DNA of 64,000 nt from Poa pratensis (Eukaryota > Streptophyta > Magnoliopsida > Poales > Poaceae). The stretch lies in contig CAMZMU010000052.1 in assembly GCA_947311845.1 (NCBI GenBank), positions 133,639,169 to 133,703,168 on the forward strand. The letters are read 5' to 3'. The translations under genes were made by a program, and so were the position numbers. Below are positions 11,894 to 23,804 of this stretch, in pieces (position 1 is the stretch's first letter; each line of letters starts with the position of its first letter). Below the pieces are notes generated by a model. That model searched no databases and had not been told where the DNA came from. It worked only from the letters and a program-made list of their open reading frames with translations.

Positions 11894-11996
11894 CCCACGC
11901 GGCCAGATTCCTTGGCCGCGTGGGCCCACTCCTTTCCCTCCTCGGAGTCCCTTTTCGTCTCGTTTTCGACTCCGATGCTTCGTCTTGACCTAAAAA
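11894..11996 (+). promoter_or_regulatory. Internal copy of an LTR-type promoter module upstream of the extra ORF
   Basis: A perfect hairpin (arm CCCACGCGGCCA 11894-11905, loop gattcct, arm 11913-11924) is followed after 57 bp by GTCTTGACCTAAAAA (11982-11996) and a TATA-like caatatac (12001-12008). The same order and spacing occurs in the LTRs of D and E. There a clear TATA box follows, and a decayed version lies in B's own LTR (13951-14052). Here it lies outside the LTR, 82 nt or more before the ORF start. Promoter function is inference from this resemblance. Confidence 0.6.
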
Positions 11997-12053
11997 CTGT
12001 CAATATACCCCTTTCCGCCAATCTAATCTTGCACCGAGAGTTCTCGAGCGATA

Positions 12054-12080
12054 TTTGTTTCTGCTATTTCTGTCTGTCAG
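12054..12080 (+). promoter_or_regulatory. Putative splice acceptor before the extra ORF
   Basis: A pyrimidine-rich run ending in TGTCTGTCAG lies 9 nt upstream of the ATG at 12090. It has the form of a plant 3' splice site, as used for spliced subgenomic RNAs of downstream ORFs in some gypsy elements. Use of the site is not shown by sequence alone. Confidence 0.4.
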
Positions 12081-12089
12081 GTTTTAGCC

Positions 12090-12656
12090 ATGTCTTGCTC
12101 CGGATCCAACCAAGAGGGGGAGAGCTTCCCCAAGGAAGGTGTTGTGAACCGCTACTTCAACTTCGTGATGGCACCACCGAAGACCGTGTCCTTCAAGGAG
12201 GGCGTGATGCTCGTGGAGGAGGTGAAGGCTCCCAAGACCACCGGCACAGTGGAGGAAAGGCTGGATGAGTTGGAAGACAAGACCTTCAGGTATGGCACTG
12301 TGGTTTACCGCAGCCTTGATGCTCATCACTTCATGAACCTGGAGCTGGAGAAGAAGGTCAAAGAGTACAAGAAGAGGCTTGAAGACCTGGAAGAAAGATA
12401 CAAGGACGTCATCGACAAGTGGGAGAAGTTCCAATGCTTTATGTGGGATGTAGAGAACCAGAACTGCGAATATGAAGAACGCTTCAAGAAGATTGCAGCA
12501 GCTGCCACCCTCAGGTATAGTGATCCACCTACATCTTTCTGTGATGGAAGGCCTTTCGCATGTAAGATGGCTGAATGGGAGGAAGAATATCAGAAAGAGG
12601 AGGCCGCAGCTAAGGAGAGTCTGGCAGAACGTCAAGCTTGGGGGAGTTCCACCTAG
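12090..12656 (+). CDS. Intact extra ORF (coiled-coil protein, 188 aa) of element B
   Basis: This is the only undamaged reading frame of element B: ATG 12090, stop 12654-12656, 188 residues. It lies between pol and the 3' LTR, the position of env-like or additional ORFs in Athila and Tat elements. Residues about 55-135 are rich in Glu, Lys and Leu with heptad-like spacing (ERLDELEDK, LELEKKVKEYKKRLEDLEERYK), so a coiled coil is likely. A second charged helix lies near the C-terminus (EWEEEYQKEEAAAKE). I see no signal peptide or hydrophobic segment, so it does not look like a membrane envelope protein. It is clearly GC-richer than the adjacent AT-rich pol. It has a promoter-like module and a possible splice acceptor just upstream. 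I do not recognise the family and its function is unknown. Confidence 0.7.
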   Translation: MSCSGSNQEGESFPKEGVVNRYFNFVMAPPKTVSFKEGVMLVEEVKAPKTTGTVEERLDELEDKTFRYGTVVYRSLDAHHFMNLELEKKVKEYKKRLEDLEERYKDVIDKWEKFQCFMWDVENQNCEYEERFKKIAAAATLRYSDPPTSFCDGRPFACKMAEWEEEYQKEEAAAKESLAERQAWGSST

Positions 12657-13648
12657 TCTTTATCTTTATTAGTTTATCATATCTATCTAGTCATGGTGTG
12701 TTTTGCTTTTATCGTTTAGTTATCAATATCTCTTAGGCGTGTGTGAGCTCATGGAGCATTATCATGTATCTCTATCTTATGGTTTATCAATGAATATTAA
12801 AGTATGGTGTCATCCATGATTCTCTTGTTTGGAGATTTATGGGTAACACTCATGCAAATGAGCGTGGCATATTTAGAGTTTCAGTTACATCTTACCTTGA
12901 AATTAATTAACTTGAGTGTGTTGGACAATTGTAGAATTATCTCATTATAAAATAAGTATAAAGAATGAGTCAATATGACTTGTGAATTAATAGTTTGAGG
13001 TTGAGATATAGTCTTGTAGGATAAAAAGTTGAGAAGGGTTAATGAAAAGGATATGAAACATTCTTGTTAGAATCTAGTATCTTTTGAGCAAATTAATGAT
13101 GATGGATATTTCAATACTTATGCTCTTGAATGTGAATGTAAAGGAAGGCACCTAAAATTTCAGTTAGCCATGGAAAGTGTAAGATAAAGGTTGTATAGAG
13201 CATAGGAACTTGATTGAGATATCCATGACTAAAGTTTGCACTAGTTACTAGTGAAGCAAGGTTTAAAACAATTTTTATATCTATCTATCTTTTCATTTGT
13301 CTTCTTTGAACTTGTTATCCAATGAGAGTTTATCTTGTCTTTAAATTTCAGCAAAGTATAAAAGATTATAATGCTTGCCATAAAGAGCAAAAGCATGTGA
13401 AAAATAATATGATTTGATTGTCCAACATACAATGGTTATTTGCTTTGAAAAGTAAGGGGTGATTGCTAGAGCTTCTACTTATGTTGCCCTCATGTGTATG
13501 AGTTTTAGTTCATTAATCTTATCTTGCAACTGAATATGATGATTATACAATGCTCGTATTTATTTATCAACCATAAGTCCATTGATGCATGTAATGATCT
13601 ATGTCCTTACTTACTCGAGGACGAGTAAAGGTTTAAGCTTGGGAGAGT
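12657..13648 (+). other. Element B 3' untranslated spacer
   Basis: AT-rich DNA between the extra ORF and the 3' LTR, with no supported gene. It ends in the conserved pre-LTR signals at 13613-13648. Confidence 0.6.
13613..13648 (+). promoter_or_regulatory. Pre-LTR hairpin and polypurine tract of B
   Basis: ACTCG-AGGA-CGAGT (13613-13626) can fold into a 5-bp hairpin. TTTAAGCTTGGGAGAGT follows directly, ending at the LTR start (13649). The same hairpin plus AAGCTTGGGGATGT precedes the 3' LTR of E, and its reverse complement that of D. The purine run would prime plus-strand DNA synthesis. Confidence 0.75.
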
Positions 13649-14899
13649 TGATACGTGCATTTTATATCATCATTTATACAACTTTTATTATCATATTAGA
13701 ATGTTATTTGCATGGTTATATCATTGTTTTTACATGTTTTAGATGATTTATCGGACTTTCATACAAAGTCCCTATTTTTTGTATTTAATTTCTGGGAGGC
13801 AGAAAACCTCCTTTTTCTTGTTTTTAATTTTTCAGGAGCTACAGGGATCCAAATAATAAAAGGAAAATTACACAGCTGGTTTTTCGTCGGGAGAGAGGCA
13901 GAGGGAAGAAGATCGAAGAGAGGAGAGCCACGAGGCCCAAAATGGGTGGGCCCACACGGTCAGATTCCTTGGCCGCATGGGACCCACTAAGTAGAGCCTC
14001 GGGCACCTCCTCGCGTGGGTCTTTTTAGCGACGCCTTCGTCTCGCCCGAAAAGTGACGCCCTAATTTTCACGAAACCATCCGAGGCCGCGGCGACGACGA
14101 AACTCCTGATTCCCTCCGAGGGGGATCAGATCATGCTGCTCCGGAGAAGGGGAAATCATCGTCATCGTCGTCACCTCTCCTTCTTGGCGTGGGAGGAGGC
14201 CTCTACATCATCACCCCCATCAAGACCAGCACCATCTCCATCATCATTGCCGTGATCCACTCCGTTCCCCTCGTAGTTTGAGAGTTGATATACTCTAGAT
14301 ACTTGTCTTGTGCTACTATTCATGTTTGTGATTGAGTAATTGTCATTATTTGGTGGTGAAGTTATATTTTCAGATTGTGTTGTACCACTTATGCCACTGA
14401 ATATCATCATGTTTACACGTTGTGAGTAGTTCCCATATGTTCCTGAGGGCATATGATGAATTGGCAAAGATTTATATATAACATGTGTTGGTATTTTGTC
14501 AATAGTTTATCTTTTATGTGATTCTATGATGGTGTTGTGCGAACGTCGACTGCACAACACTTCACCTATATGGGCTCATAGGAGAACACCGTAGTATAAT
14601 GAATTGAGTGAGACTTGGGAGGACATGTAAACCCGAGACCGAGTCATGAAGTTATATTATGAGGGTATTAGTATCGGGGACCTTAGAGTGTAATGCTATG
14701 GTGGGACATTATGTCTTAATAATTCTTGTGCAGTCATTTACTTGGCCACATGATCCATCATAAGGGGTTGTAGTTTATTTATTTAGCTATACCTAATAAT
14801 GTCTCCGTCCAAAGAAGATTAAAACTTTACAAGATATTCAACGTGTTATTTAATAAATCTCTATGCCTAGCAATATCCATGCCGCCCTCGGGAACGTTT
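13649..14899 (+). repeat. Element B 3' LTR, truncated by element C
   Basis: It begins TGATACGTGCATTTTATATC directly after the polypurine tract. It carries a decayed copy of the hairpin module (13951-13981, with CG to CA changes, then GTCTCGCCCGAAAA at 14039-14052). Copia element C begins at 14900. The five bases before it, cgttt (14895-14899), are the expected target duplication. The rest of this LTR is missing from the window. Confidence 0.75.
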
Positions 14900-17158
14900 T
14901 ATTGGGTTGCGTGTACGGTAAATTAAAATTTTACGTATTGCTACGAAACCCTTCCCAAGATCTACTATCGAGATACATGCAAATACGAAGATCCGATGAT
15001 TTAGTTTAGTATACATTACCAACACCGTAGATTACGGAAGAACATGTTGATGACGTAGTCGATGTAGCCGATCACGATCTCTCTCAACCAAGCCTGGTAG
15101 AGAGATTCCGACGCCTTCTTCTCCTTCGCTTCACCACCTTCATTCAACAGCGTGAGGGTCAACCGTCGTGAATGACAGATCACCCCTCTGAGAGCTTGCA
15201 CACGTACGCCGGGAAAGGTTCAGCAAGGCTTCGCCGTCCAAGCTTGGAGTCCCGCTGGTGTATATGAAGGTGGAGATCTCAACACATGAGAAGAAGAGAG
15301 AGAGATTAGATCTAGTCTAATCAGATAGGTCACCTCTAATTAGAGGTCCCTCTAATCCAACTAGAAGAGATCTAAACTTGAGAGCTGACGTGAGTCAATT
15401 GTCTATCTAATTGTGTCTCAATTGCTTGTCCACAACTAGAGAGGGGTGGGGTTTATAAAGGAGGCCAAAGGGTAGGGAGACTTGGGCAAGGGGAAAACCT
15501 TTCCTTGTCCAACTGAACTTGGACAAGGGGAAAGTTTCCCCTTGCCCAATTCGGCATGGGAGGGGAGTTGGAGTAGAATTCCAACTCCTCCCTCCCTCTT
15601 CCTCTCCTTGCATCGGCCGGCTGGGTAGGGCCCACCTGGGCCGTACCGACCTAGGCAGGTGGGGCCCACCTAGGCTGGCCGCCTTGGCCTTCACGCGGTG
15701 GGGCCCGCCTGGCCAGCCGACCTCAGCCGCCGCCGCGCCGCCTGGCGGGGCCCGCCTGGCCGCTGCCTCGCCGTGTAGGGCCCGCCCTAGGGCGCTGCCG
15801 CTACCGCCTCCCTCGCCGTGGGCCGCAAGCGGCCCACTCGGGTTTGACCGGCGACTCTTCATATTTTTCCCGTAATTACTTATCAATTAAATAAATCAAT
15901 ATTTAATTAACATCTAATTAAATAATACTTTGTCTAATTAATTTCTATTTGAATGTTTCCTTTTATAGTATATTCACCGAATTAATTACCTATCATATGA
16001 AACTCCTTTCATATTATCCGAGACACTCAGTGTCTGCTGACAAAATACTCCGGACAAATATTTCCTCTCTTATAAACCCTCGGAATAAATCCGACCGTGA
16101 TAGTAACTTCTATCACAAACTTTCTCTCTTGATAGGGTATATCTATCACGCAAGCACCATGCCGGTGATACTCTTTCCATGTTCCAGACCAACCATAATA
16201 CATAACTAATCAATCCTAGTTTAAGTGTGTCCACCCTACAGGTTCGATAACGAGTAGCTATAATTGGTTAGGTATCAACCAATCACTGGCCAGTGACAGT
16301 TCCAAGGACGCTGACCCTGTGTAGCTGCTATCGTTATGCGAATAACTCTTCTGTTGAACCTGTTGATTATTATATATCAATCCCATTACTCACGATACTG
16401 AACTTCACCCGAGATATAGATCCGTGATGATACCATGAATCAATCAAGGATTGATTCACATCATCTTTGTCTATCTCGTTACCGGTAAGTTCCATTTACT
16501 CGTTGCTGTATTATGATATCCCACACAGTGTAACTTCATAGTGTATTGTCTGCAGAACATATTGGATACCGTTATAATACCGAGTGGGCCCTGGACGTAT
16601 CTCTCTTTAACTAGAGGAGTAATTTCACCATCTCAGAACATTAGGATACACACACACCTTGAAGCCACCAGAAACTGCCTTATTGATCACCCTGTTACGG
16701 TAGTGACGGTTAACAATACCAAAGTAACTCTTCCAGTATGCATGACCCCAATAACCTCATGGTTACAAGGACATGTTATACAACAACCTATCTGTGATAA
16801 AGCTAAGGACAAAAAGACTACTTAACGGAATCTCTTAGCATACCAACGCTTGGGTGATCCAGCCATATTATTATCCGATAATATGCCATCCTTGATGCTG
16901 ACATAAACTCTATCCCCATGACTAGGAAAAGCCGCGTCATTTATAATTCAAGAATTAGTCCGTGAAAGAACTAGGGTACATTTTACGTGTTCATATTCTC
17001 TACACGTGTGTATGAGCTTTTCCCTAAATCACGCATTTAGAAATCCCCGCAGTTATAGCATAGAGAATATGAATCAATAATATATGAATAACATATATAT
17101 ATGTATAAATACATTGTCACATGTGTAAATACATTGCCTTTTGGGCATATATCCAACA
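14900..17158 (-). repeat. Element C 3' LTR (2259 bp)
   Basis: On the minus strand it begins TGTTGGATATATGCCC at 17158, just after a purine-rich GCAAGTGGGAGAC tract, and ends CAACCCAATA at 14900. A TATA box (TTTATAAA, 15452-15459) lies downstream, in minus orientation, of a GC-rich array (about 15600-15840) with repeated GGTGGGGCCC motifs. The copy in element G and the other C LTR share this layout. Confidence 0.9.
15600..15840 (-). repeat. GC-rich array of GGGCCCACC-type motifs upstream of the LTR TATA box
   Basis: Motifs such as GGGCCCACCTGGGCC, GGTGGGGCCCACC and GGTGGGGCCCGCC recur about every 30-45 bp. Homologous arrays lie at about 30100-30420, 58816-58990 and 60480-60680. GTGGGGCCCAC resembles plant class-I TCP and site-II sites (established motif knowledge). 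Binding is inference. Confidence 0.6.
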
Positions 17159-19689
17159 GTCTCCCACTTGCACAACTGGCAATTTTTAGTTTGCATAAGT
17201 TTAACATCTTGATAGATGTTCGATGTTTCTTATGCTTACCCTTCTGTGGTTGACATTTGTCCGTTTAGTCCCGTATGGTGACTATTGGAACTTTATGTTT
17301 CTTATGCAAAAATATATACATGTTTTCATGCACAACCTCAATTGATCATATGATCACTTGTAGCTATTGGTCATTCTAGGTGAAACCCTAGAACCTTTAC
17401 TAAGAATACAATTTCGTTGTTTTACCAATTAGTTGTTTTCTCTGTAAAGAACCACACCAAGTTCATACAATGAACCGACAACCCTTCATCATGGAAGTTT
17501 TATGCTCCCACTGTCTTTGCTACTTGTTGTAGATTTCGTAATAGAGCCTTAATGTTTTACATAAACATCCCCATGTTTTGCGATGCACAAAATTTAGAAA
17601 ATTTTGTCATCTAATCCTTGTCTTAACATTTATACTTTCTCATAAGATTTTCCAATGTAACTCTTACGTTATGAGTATTTCTCACTTTTGAAGTAACTTC
17701 TTCAAAATACACCTTATGGAGAATCCTCATCTTAATTGGAGTCAATGGAACTTTTATCAAATTCAACTTGTCAACAATCAAGTTTGACTACTTTGTTTTG
17801 ATCTTAAAATTTCACATCTTAAGAAATTCCTTTATGATCAAGATTTCAAATCAATTGATCATGCTCACCACTTTACGAAACAGCCATGGTTCTTGCACAT
17901 GAATTTCCTTAAACTTTATGAGAATTTTCATTCTCTCGTATTTTGAATAATATTCGAAACACCCTCAATTAAATTTCCGCAACATTATATCTCATCTATA
18001 TACGGCAACTTCCATATATGATGTGACGATTATGTTCCAAATATGTATGAGTATTAATTTGCTTTAATAACACTACATATTGTATCAAAACAAAACAATC
18101 TAAAATTACATTATTCTAAAACCGAATAATATAACTAAGCTCCCACAGATTTAAATGAAACTATGACTTTCCTTTATTTCCTTGAAACTCAAAACAAAAC
18201 TCTGTTTTATGTTTCCTCTTTTAATATCATTTATTTTCCCTAGACAAATACATTCCTTTTATGATTTGATTTATATTCAATTATCAAAGACCCTCGAGCT
18301 GTACTAAGTACACAACCTCGATCCAATTTTCCTTTTGAAAGGAATATGTCTTTGTCAATACTCATATAAACTCTCTATCATAAAAACTTTCCTTTGATCA
18401 ACAAAACTTTGTGATCATCTTTTCGTCTAACAAAAAGATTATTATTGAGTTTATCATAACTCAACAACAATGATATTAATATGTATATGACATCTAAGTC
18501 ATATTCTATTGGGGTCTTATTCTAGCACATACCTTTCTTTATTTTGTTTAGCATTTTAAGTTTCCTAGAAACTTATATGCTAACTATTCTGGTTAAGTGA
18601 ATTTATCTTGACAAGACGTCATGCATTAAATGCATAGACTCTCGGTATTAGTCTAAAAGACTTAACAATTGCAATTGCTTCCGCACGCACAACATCTGAT
18701 AACTATTTCCGAAGATTCAAATAATCTCTTCAAGATTTCACTATCATCCCACTAGAATTCTTTAGGAGAATAAATTCCTCAAGAATCACATTTATCTTAG
18801 TGGCAAAACATTGTCACTTATGCGGTGGTTATAAAAGGATTTTCAATTAACTTATTGGAACAACCTACAAAATAAATATCTATCTATCTTCCTCCTTTAG
18901 GATCAAGTTTCAATCTTTCATAAAACTTAGAACCTAAATTCTTTGTGTCTCTTTATGTTTATCTTTCAAAACTATAACACAACTTATAAGATAAATATTC
19001 CTAAGTCTTCTTTATTTTAGAGCTAAATTTCTTTTCAGAAATTCGAAGTATCTAAAATTATCATGTCCCTTTATGTCTATCTTTCAAGACTATGACATGA
19101 ATTCCTTTAAAGACTATACTTTGTGCTAAAACTAAAACAACGCAATAAATACTGTAAATTGGATTTCTAGGAATTATTCTGCAAGCGATAATATCTCAGC
19201 AATTTATTTAATCAAGCTTGATCAAATATATGAATCGAAATAAATTTCTATCCATCATATTACTAAGACAATCTTTCTAAAACAATATTGTGTGGTCCCA
19301 AGATATCAAATAAAATATTGACTATCTTAAAACTCATCATTGATTAACTTCACTATGTGCAATATCTCAAAATCCTTCCATCATATTACTATGATCTATT
19401 TGAGACAATAGTGCCACACGAAGGTGGTATCAACATCTTCACAATATATCTTAGAACAAATGATATTTCCATAATTCAAGAGATTTGTAACTTGATCATC
19501 CACGAAGGGATTGATCCAAAATATTCTTTGATAAACGAGAAATAAAATCTCACAAAATCACAAGAGTACTTTCATCGCTACAAATGCGATCCTATTACAA
19601 TAACTTTGGGTAAAACCCTCAAATCTCTTAAACTAAAACTTGGAAAAATAAATTGGAGATGCCTTCATCTTGTGGATGAAACTTCACGC
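17159..19689 (-). other. Element C non-coding 3' internal region
   Basis: AT-rich DNA between the polypurine tract and the insertion point of D. No reading frame above about 62 codons and no copia protease, integrase or RT motif could be seen in any frame. The minus-strand purine run GTGGGAGAC next to the LTR is the likely polypurine tract. Confidence 0.65.
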
Positions 19690-21457
19690 TGATGGCCCTT
19701 GAAGAGGTTGATCTACGGCGCCAGAAAACACTTTGATGCGCGCTAAGTTGATCTCCGGTGCGTAGTTACCTGCGTCAAAAGTAAATGGGTTAGGTTGAGA
19801 CTCCAAGTGCAGAGTGTGTATTAGTGGAAGAGTGTTTTCCCCACGAGGGTGACTCGAGGGTTTAATATCGAACTCTCGGGGAATCAGTAGTGAAGATATA
19901 TCTTCTTATCCTTCTTTTGGTTACCTACAAAACAAAGTTAAATGTTTTGGTCCTCAACCTCACCTGTGGTTGTCAAGCACAAGGTGTAAGAATGATATCA
20001 AGATAGTTATGCAATGCAAACAGGAAATAAATATGCAATGGTGGTGGATGCAATGGTAAATGATATTTTTGGGTTTTTTAATGATGTATGCAAGATGAAA
20101 AGTATTTTTGTATTTTCGGATTTAATGATGGCTGAAAATGGAAAAGTGGTATATGGTGTTGGAAAGGTGTTTCTTATGATTAAAAATGGACCGGGGTTCA
20201 TGGTTTCACAAATGCACTCTCTCTTTATAAAGTGGCAGACAATGGAACACACACAGAGTTAACATATGAGATTGCAACACAGTTTGATAACAAGTTACTT
20301 AGATATATGGGCATCACGTCCTAACATAGAGACCTTTTGGTTATTAGTCTCTCTTATACTCCACCAAGATGCGAACTAAATCATAACACCTCAGTAATTA
20401 AGATGACTCAGAGTATAGCAATAAGTTTCATGACATGAAGTGAAAATAAGAACATGCTGGATCTAGTCACAGGAAGAAGCTTGGTCACCCTCAACCCTTG
20501 CAGCATGGTATTTTTGTTTATCCCTAGTGAGGTAACAAAGTAAGGTAAACACCCAAGTGGATCGCGATATTAAGTTGTCAGCTTACCGCACTCACCACTC
20601 CCCGTTACTCCAACTAATGCACACGTTCCCCCACACACGCTCTCATAAACATGCTTGATCATAACAAGTAGACAAGAACGGGGTACATAATATGCATCTA
20701 TACTCATAACTGAAACAAACATTGCAATCTCAAACATATATTAACTCATAGAAAGATCCACCACATAGGTATTACAACGGTGACCGTAATCATGTTCAGC
20801 AGCTCATACGGTACTAATTAGTGAAGCTCAAGAGAGGAGAGATACATAAGTTACTTCCACAAACCCATAGTCCAGAGGTGGACTACTCCCTCTTCATCAT
20901 GGAGACGGTGGAGAAGTCGATGGAGAAGATGGAGACCACCCGGCAGCGCCCCGCCGGAGTTTTCCCCCTCCAATCTGCAGCTCCTGATCTCCGTTTCGGT
21001 GTTTCTGTGTTTGTGCGGCGCCCTTCAGAGAACGTCGGGGACCTTTTTTATAGGCGTTTTTAGGTCAAGACGGAGTCGGTGGACGAAAGATCGACGGCAA
21101 CGGAGCCACGAGGCCCAAATGAGTGGGCCCCACGCGGCCACAGTACCTGGCCGCGTGGGCCACCTCTTTCGGCCTTCTGGCCTCCGTTTGCTTGCTTCCT
21201 TCGCTCCGAGGTCTTCCTCCTTCCAAAATATTGACGCCTGTATTTTTCCATAATTTTTGGACGTCGTTTGGGTCCCTGAAACATAAAAGGAAAGAATAGG
21301 GTTTTCTGCCTGCGCAGGGTTAATTCCATAAAAATAGGAAACAATTATTTATTTCCTAAAATCATTAAATAACAGTGTATAACCCTTATATGATGCAAAT
21401 ATGATTGGAATATAAGTGATAAAGTGCAAAGTTCATGTATGCATTTTACATGCATCA
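19690..21457 (-). repeat. Element D 3' LTR (1768 bp)
   Basis: Bounded by TGATGCATG at 21457 and CCATCA at 19690 on the minus strand. It carries a perfect hairpin (21129-21159), the box GTCTTGACCTAAAAA (reverse-complement at 21057-21071) and a TATA run (about 21045-21052). It has gatgcgcgctaa near 19730, absent from the other D LTR, so the pair has diverged by indels. Confidence 0.92.
21045..21159 (-). promoter_or_regulatory. LTR promoter module of D: hairpin, box and TATA
   Basis: Reading the minus strand: arm CCCACGCGGCCA, 7-nt loop, complementary arm (21159-21129), a 57-bp gap, GTCTTGACCTAAAAA (21071-21057), then CTATAAAAAAGG. The second D LTR keeps the box and TATA but its hairpin has decayed (CACATGG and CCACGTGG near 26831-26869). 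Confidence 0.7.
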
Positions 21458-23804
21458 ACATCCCCAAGCTTAACCATGCTCGTCCTCGAGTATGAAGGTG
21501 ATAAAACTAACATGGACTTTGCAATATAGCACTAACAATGGATATCAAAGATGATTGCTACTGCTACATAGAGTCAAATGATTCATTCTTCAAAGGAGTA
21601 GCAATATGCAAAATAGTTTATGAAGTGATATCAAGTATTCAATGCAAGGATGTTCAATGATAGTTCACAAAGTGTAACATAACAAGTAGTATGGACATTC
21701 TTACTTTTGCATACATGTGGTCCATAGAGTGATGATGAAAATCTGAATATGTTTGGTGGACACTTTGGAAAGATGAATAAGTGAGTAGAGGTAAAGCATG
21801 CATAAGTTTCATCTAACCTCCAAACTCTCCTACTTAAGTTAATGATTGCAATGTGGTAATACTTGGTGTCAAGCTCTCATTCCCCTATCATAGCATCTTG
21901 AATGATTATAGTTTAATGTGAGAGCAAATATGAGTAGTGTGCTTGACAAAGTAAAGGTTGGATGTCTCATGCCCCTTGAATACAAGTACCTACACCATGA
22001 GTTACTCAACTTGGGAAAAGCAAGTTCAAGTTATCTATCATTGTAAGTAATAATAGTATCATCAAGAGCGTCAACTGGGGTACCTCTTGTCCCAGGATAT
22101 GGAACAAGCCCATATCAAAATGACAAGACAAACAAACAAGATGAAAAACCTCAACACCCTTTTTATTTACCATTGGAATAGCTTTTTATTGTAAGGTGTG
22201 TCATAGATAATTCACCATAGCATGTAAGTAAATTTCCACCATGAATAATGCATGGCTTAGATTAGCGGCCCAGGCGTCTCTCTAACCATTTATACAAACT
22301 CATTCAAACTAAATCATTTCCCCCTTATTTCACCATGATAGGCATCCATAGACAAAAGCACATGATATCAACTAAATGGAGCATGTTGAAAGCTTTGCAT
22401 GTGACAGCACATATGGGCTAACTCCCAACCTCGGACATTTATCAAGCCACTAGCATCATAATCTTAATCACAATGGGTCATGTTTTATTTATGCAATGAT
22501 AGTAAAAATGTGCATCAAGTTCATGAGAGCTATATAACCAACTTTTCCATGGCAATCAATAACATAATCATTTTCATTCAGAGGTATAGATAACACAAAT
22601 ATCATGATGAACATACTCGGAATAGCATATAGCTAGTAGGTAGATATGGTGGACTCACTGGAATAACTTTGGTTGAAGGTGTTGGAAACAAGTTTTGACT
22701 TGTTGGAATGTTTGGGCTAGCAAAAGGGAGAAAGTTGACCATCTAGATGCATGCATGAGTGTCCATAGAACTAACTAATCCATGTTAAACCAAGTAAAAT
22801 AACAATCAGCACCAAAACATGAATAAGTGATAGCTCTTCAAAAAGGATTTGCAAACTATTACTCATAAACAAGCTCATGAATCATGCAACTATATGTATC
22901 ATTAAAAATCAACTCAAACATCCCTTTTCCCAATCTTATAAAAGCATCCAACATATTTCAACCCATATTTCCAGTAGCTCTCCCATATATAAATGATAGT
23001 GTGGTGGTCTCTCAAAACAAATCAAACCAAAACAAACAAAAGACGCTCCAAGTTTATGCGATAAAGTGTTTCGATCGAAAAACAGAAGTTGGACGTGTGC
23101 AAACCGAGAGTGTGTAGGTCCAGTGGGGTTGTCTTCACATCCCCAAGCTTATGGTCTTCACCATCCTTGGATAGCTCTTGGTGCATCTCCTCCAATCCCT
23201 GTGAAAAAACTTCAAAACACCGTTTCTCCCATTTCTTTTCTGTGGGGTGCATTAATAGTGATAAACAAATAGGTTTCTTGCTGCATATAATCCTTGAACA
23301 AAAATTCATATGAGATGTCCAGAAAGTGTATAATGTTGTATGCCTACTCATAAACTCAATTGGATCAAAAAGATTCAACTTAAAAGCTCAAAGCATGCAT
23401 CAAACAAAATGGGACAGAATCTGTCCAGAAAAACAGCAGTAGCAAAACGTATTTTTCTACCCTACCAAACTTTCTCGAAAAATTCCGAAAAAATTCATGC
23501 ATACAGAGGATGAAAAGTTGCAACTACAGTTCAAATATGAGCTCATTCGGAGTTACAGAATAAGAATTAAAAATCATACCGTGCACTGATTCGTGCAGGA
23601 ATAAAATCTCCGAACGCTATAAGCAACTTTTTCAAACCAAAAAGGGTAAAACTTGGCACTTTATTGAAAATTCCAGAACCTAAACTAACACAAAGTCTCT
23701 TGTTACAGCAAGAGGACACAAAGAAAATCACACAAAAAATAACCGGGTTGCCTCCCGCAAAGCGCTTTCTTTATAGCCATATAGCTAGGCTTCTTACTTG
23801 TTGT
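21458..23804 (-). other. Element D non-coding 3' internal region
   Basis: It lies between protease and 3' LTR where autonomous relatives would carry RT and integrase. It holds the polypurine tract (AAGCTTGGGGATGT on the minus strand, next to 21457), the pre-LTR hairpin (near 21479-21492) and a 118-codon frame at 23022-23378. That frame is kept in E (48713-49078) but lacks any recognisable domain or coding character. I do not call it a gene. Confidence 0.6.

Larger units (their letters stand above)
4522..14899 (+). mobile_element. Element B: Athila-type Ty3/gypsy retrotransposon, nested host
   Basis: Pieces of one plus-strand gypsy element resume in order after each insertion. They are RNase H and integrase zinc finger (4522-5444), integrase core (7433-7964), integrase C-terminus (11333-11764), an extra ORF (12090-12656), a polypurine-tract region (to 13648) and the start of the 3' LTR (13649-14899). 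The RNase H wording ([20 protein letters not shown]) is typical of the Athila lineage. The 5' LTR, gag, protease and RT would lie left of element A. The 3' LTR is cut by copia element C and its remainder is not found. B is the oldest element in the left half. Confidence 0.85.

Noticed and set aside
20014..20262. 82-codon frame repeated four times (also 25726, 46100 region and 51821)
   Set aside because: It recurs because it lies in the LTRs of D and E. It is not a gene and shows no domain.
23022..23378. 118-codon frame in the 3' region of D (and 48713-49078 in E)
   Set aside because: Conserved only because D and E are near-identical. It has no recognisable domain and a composition rich in Cys/His/Ser like non-coding DNA.
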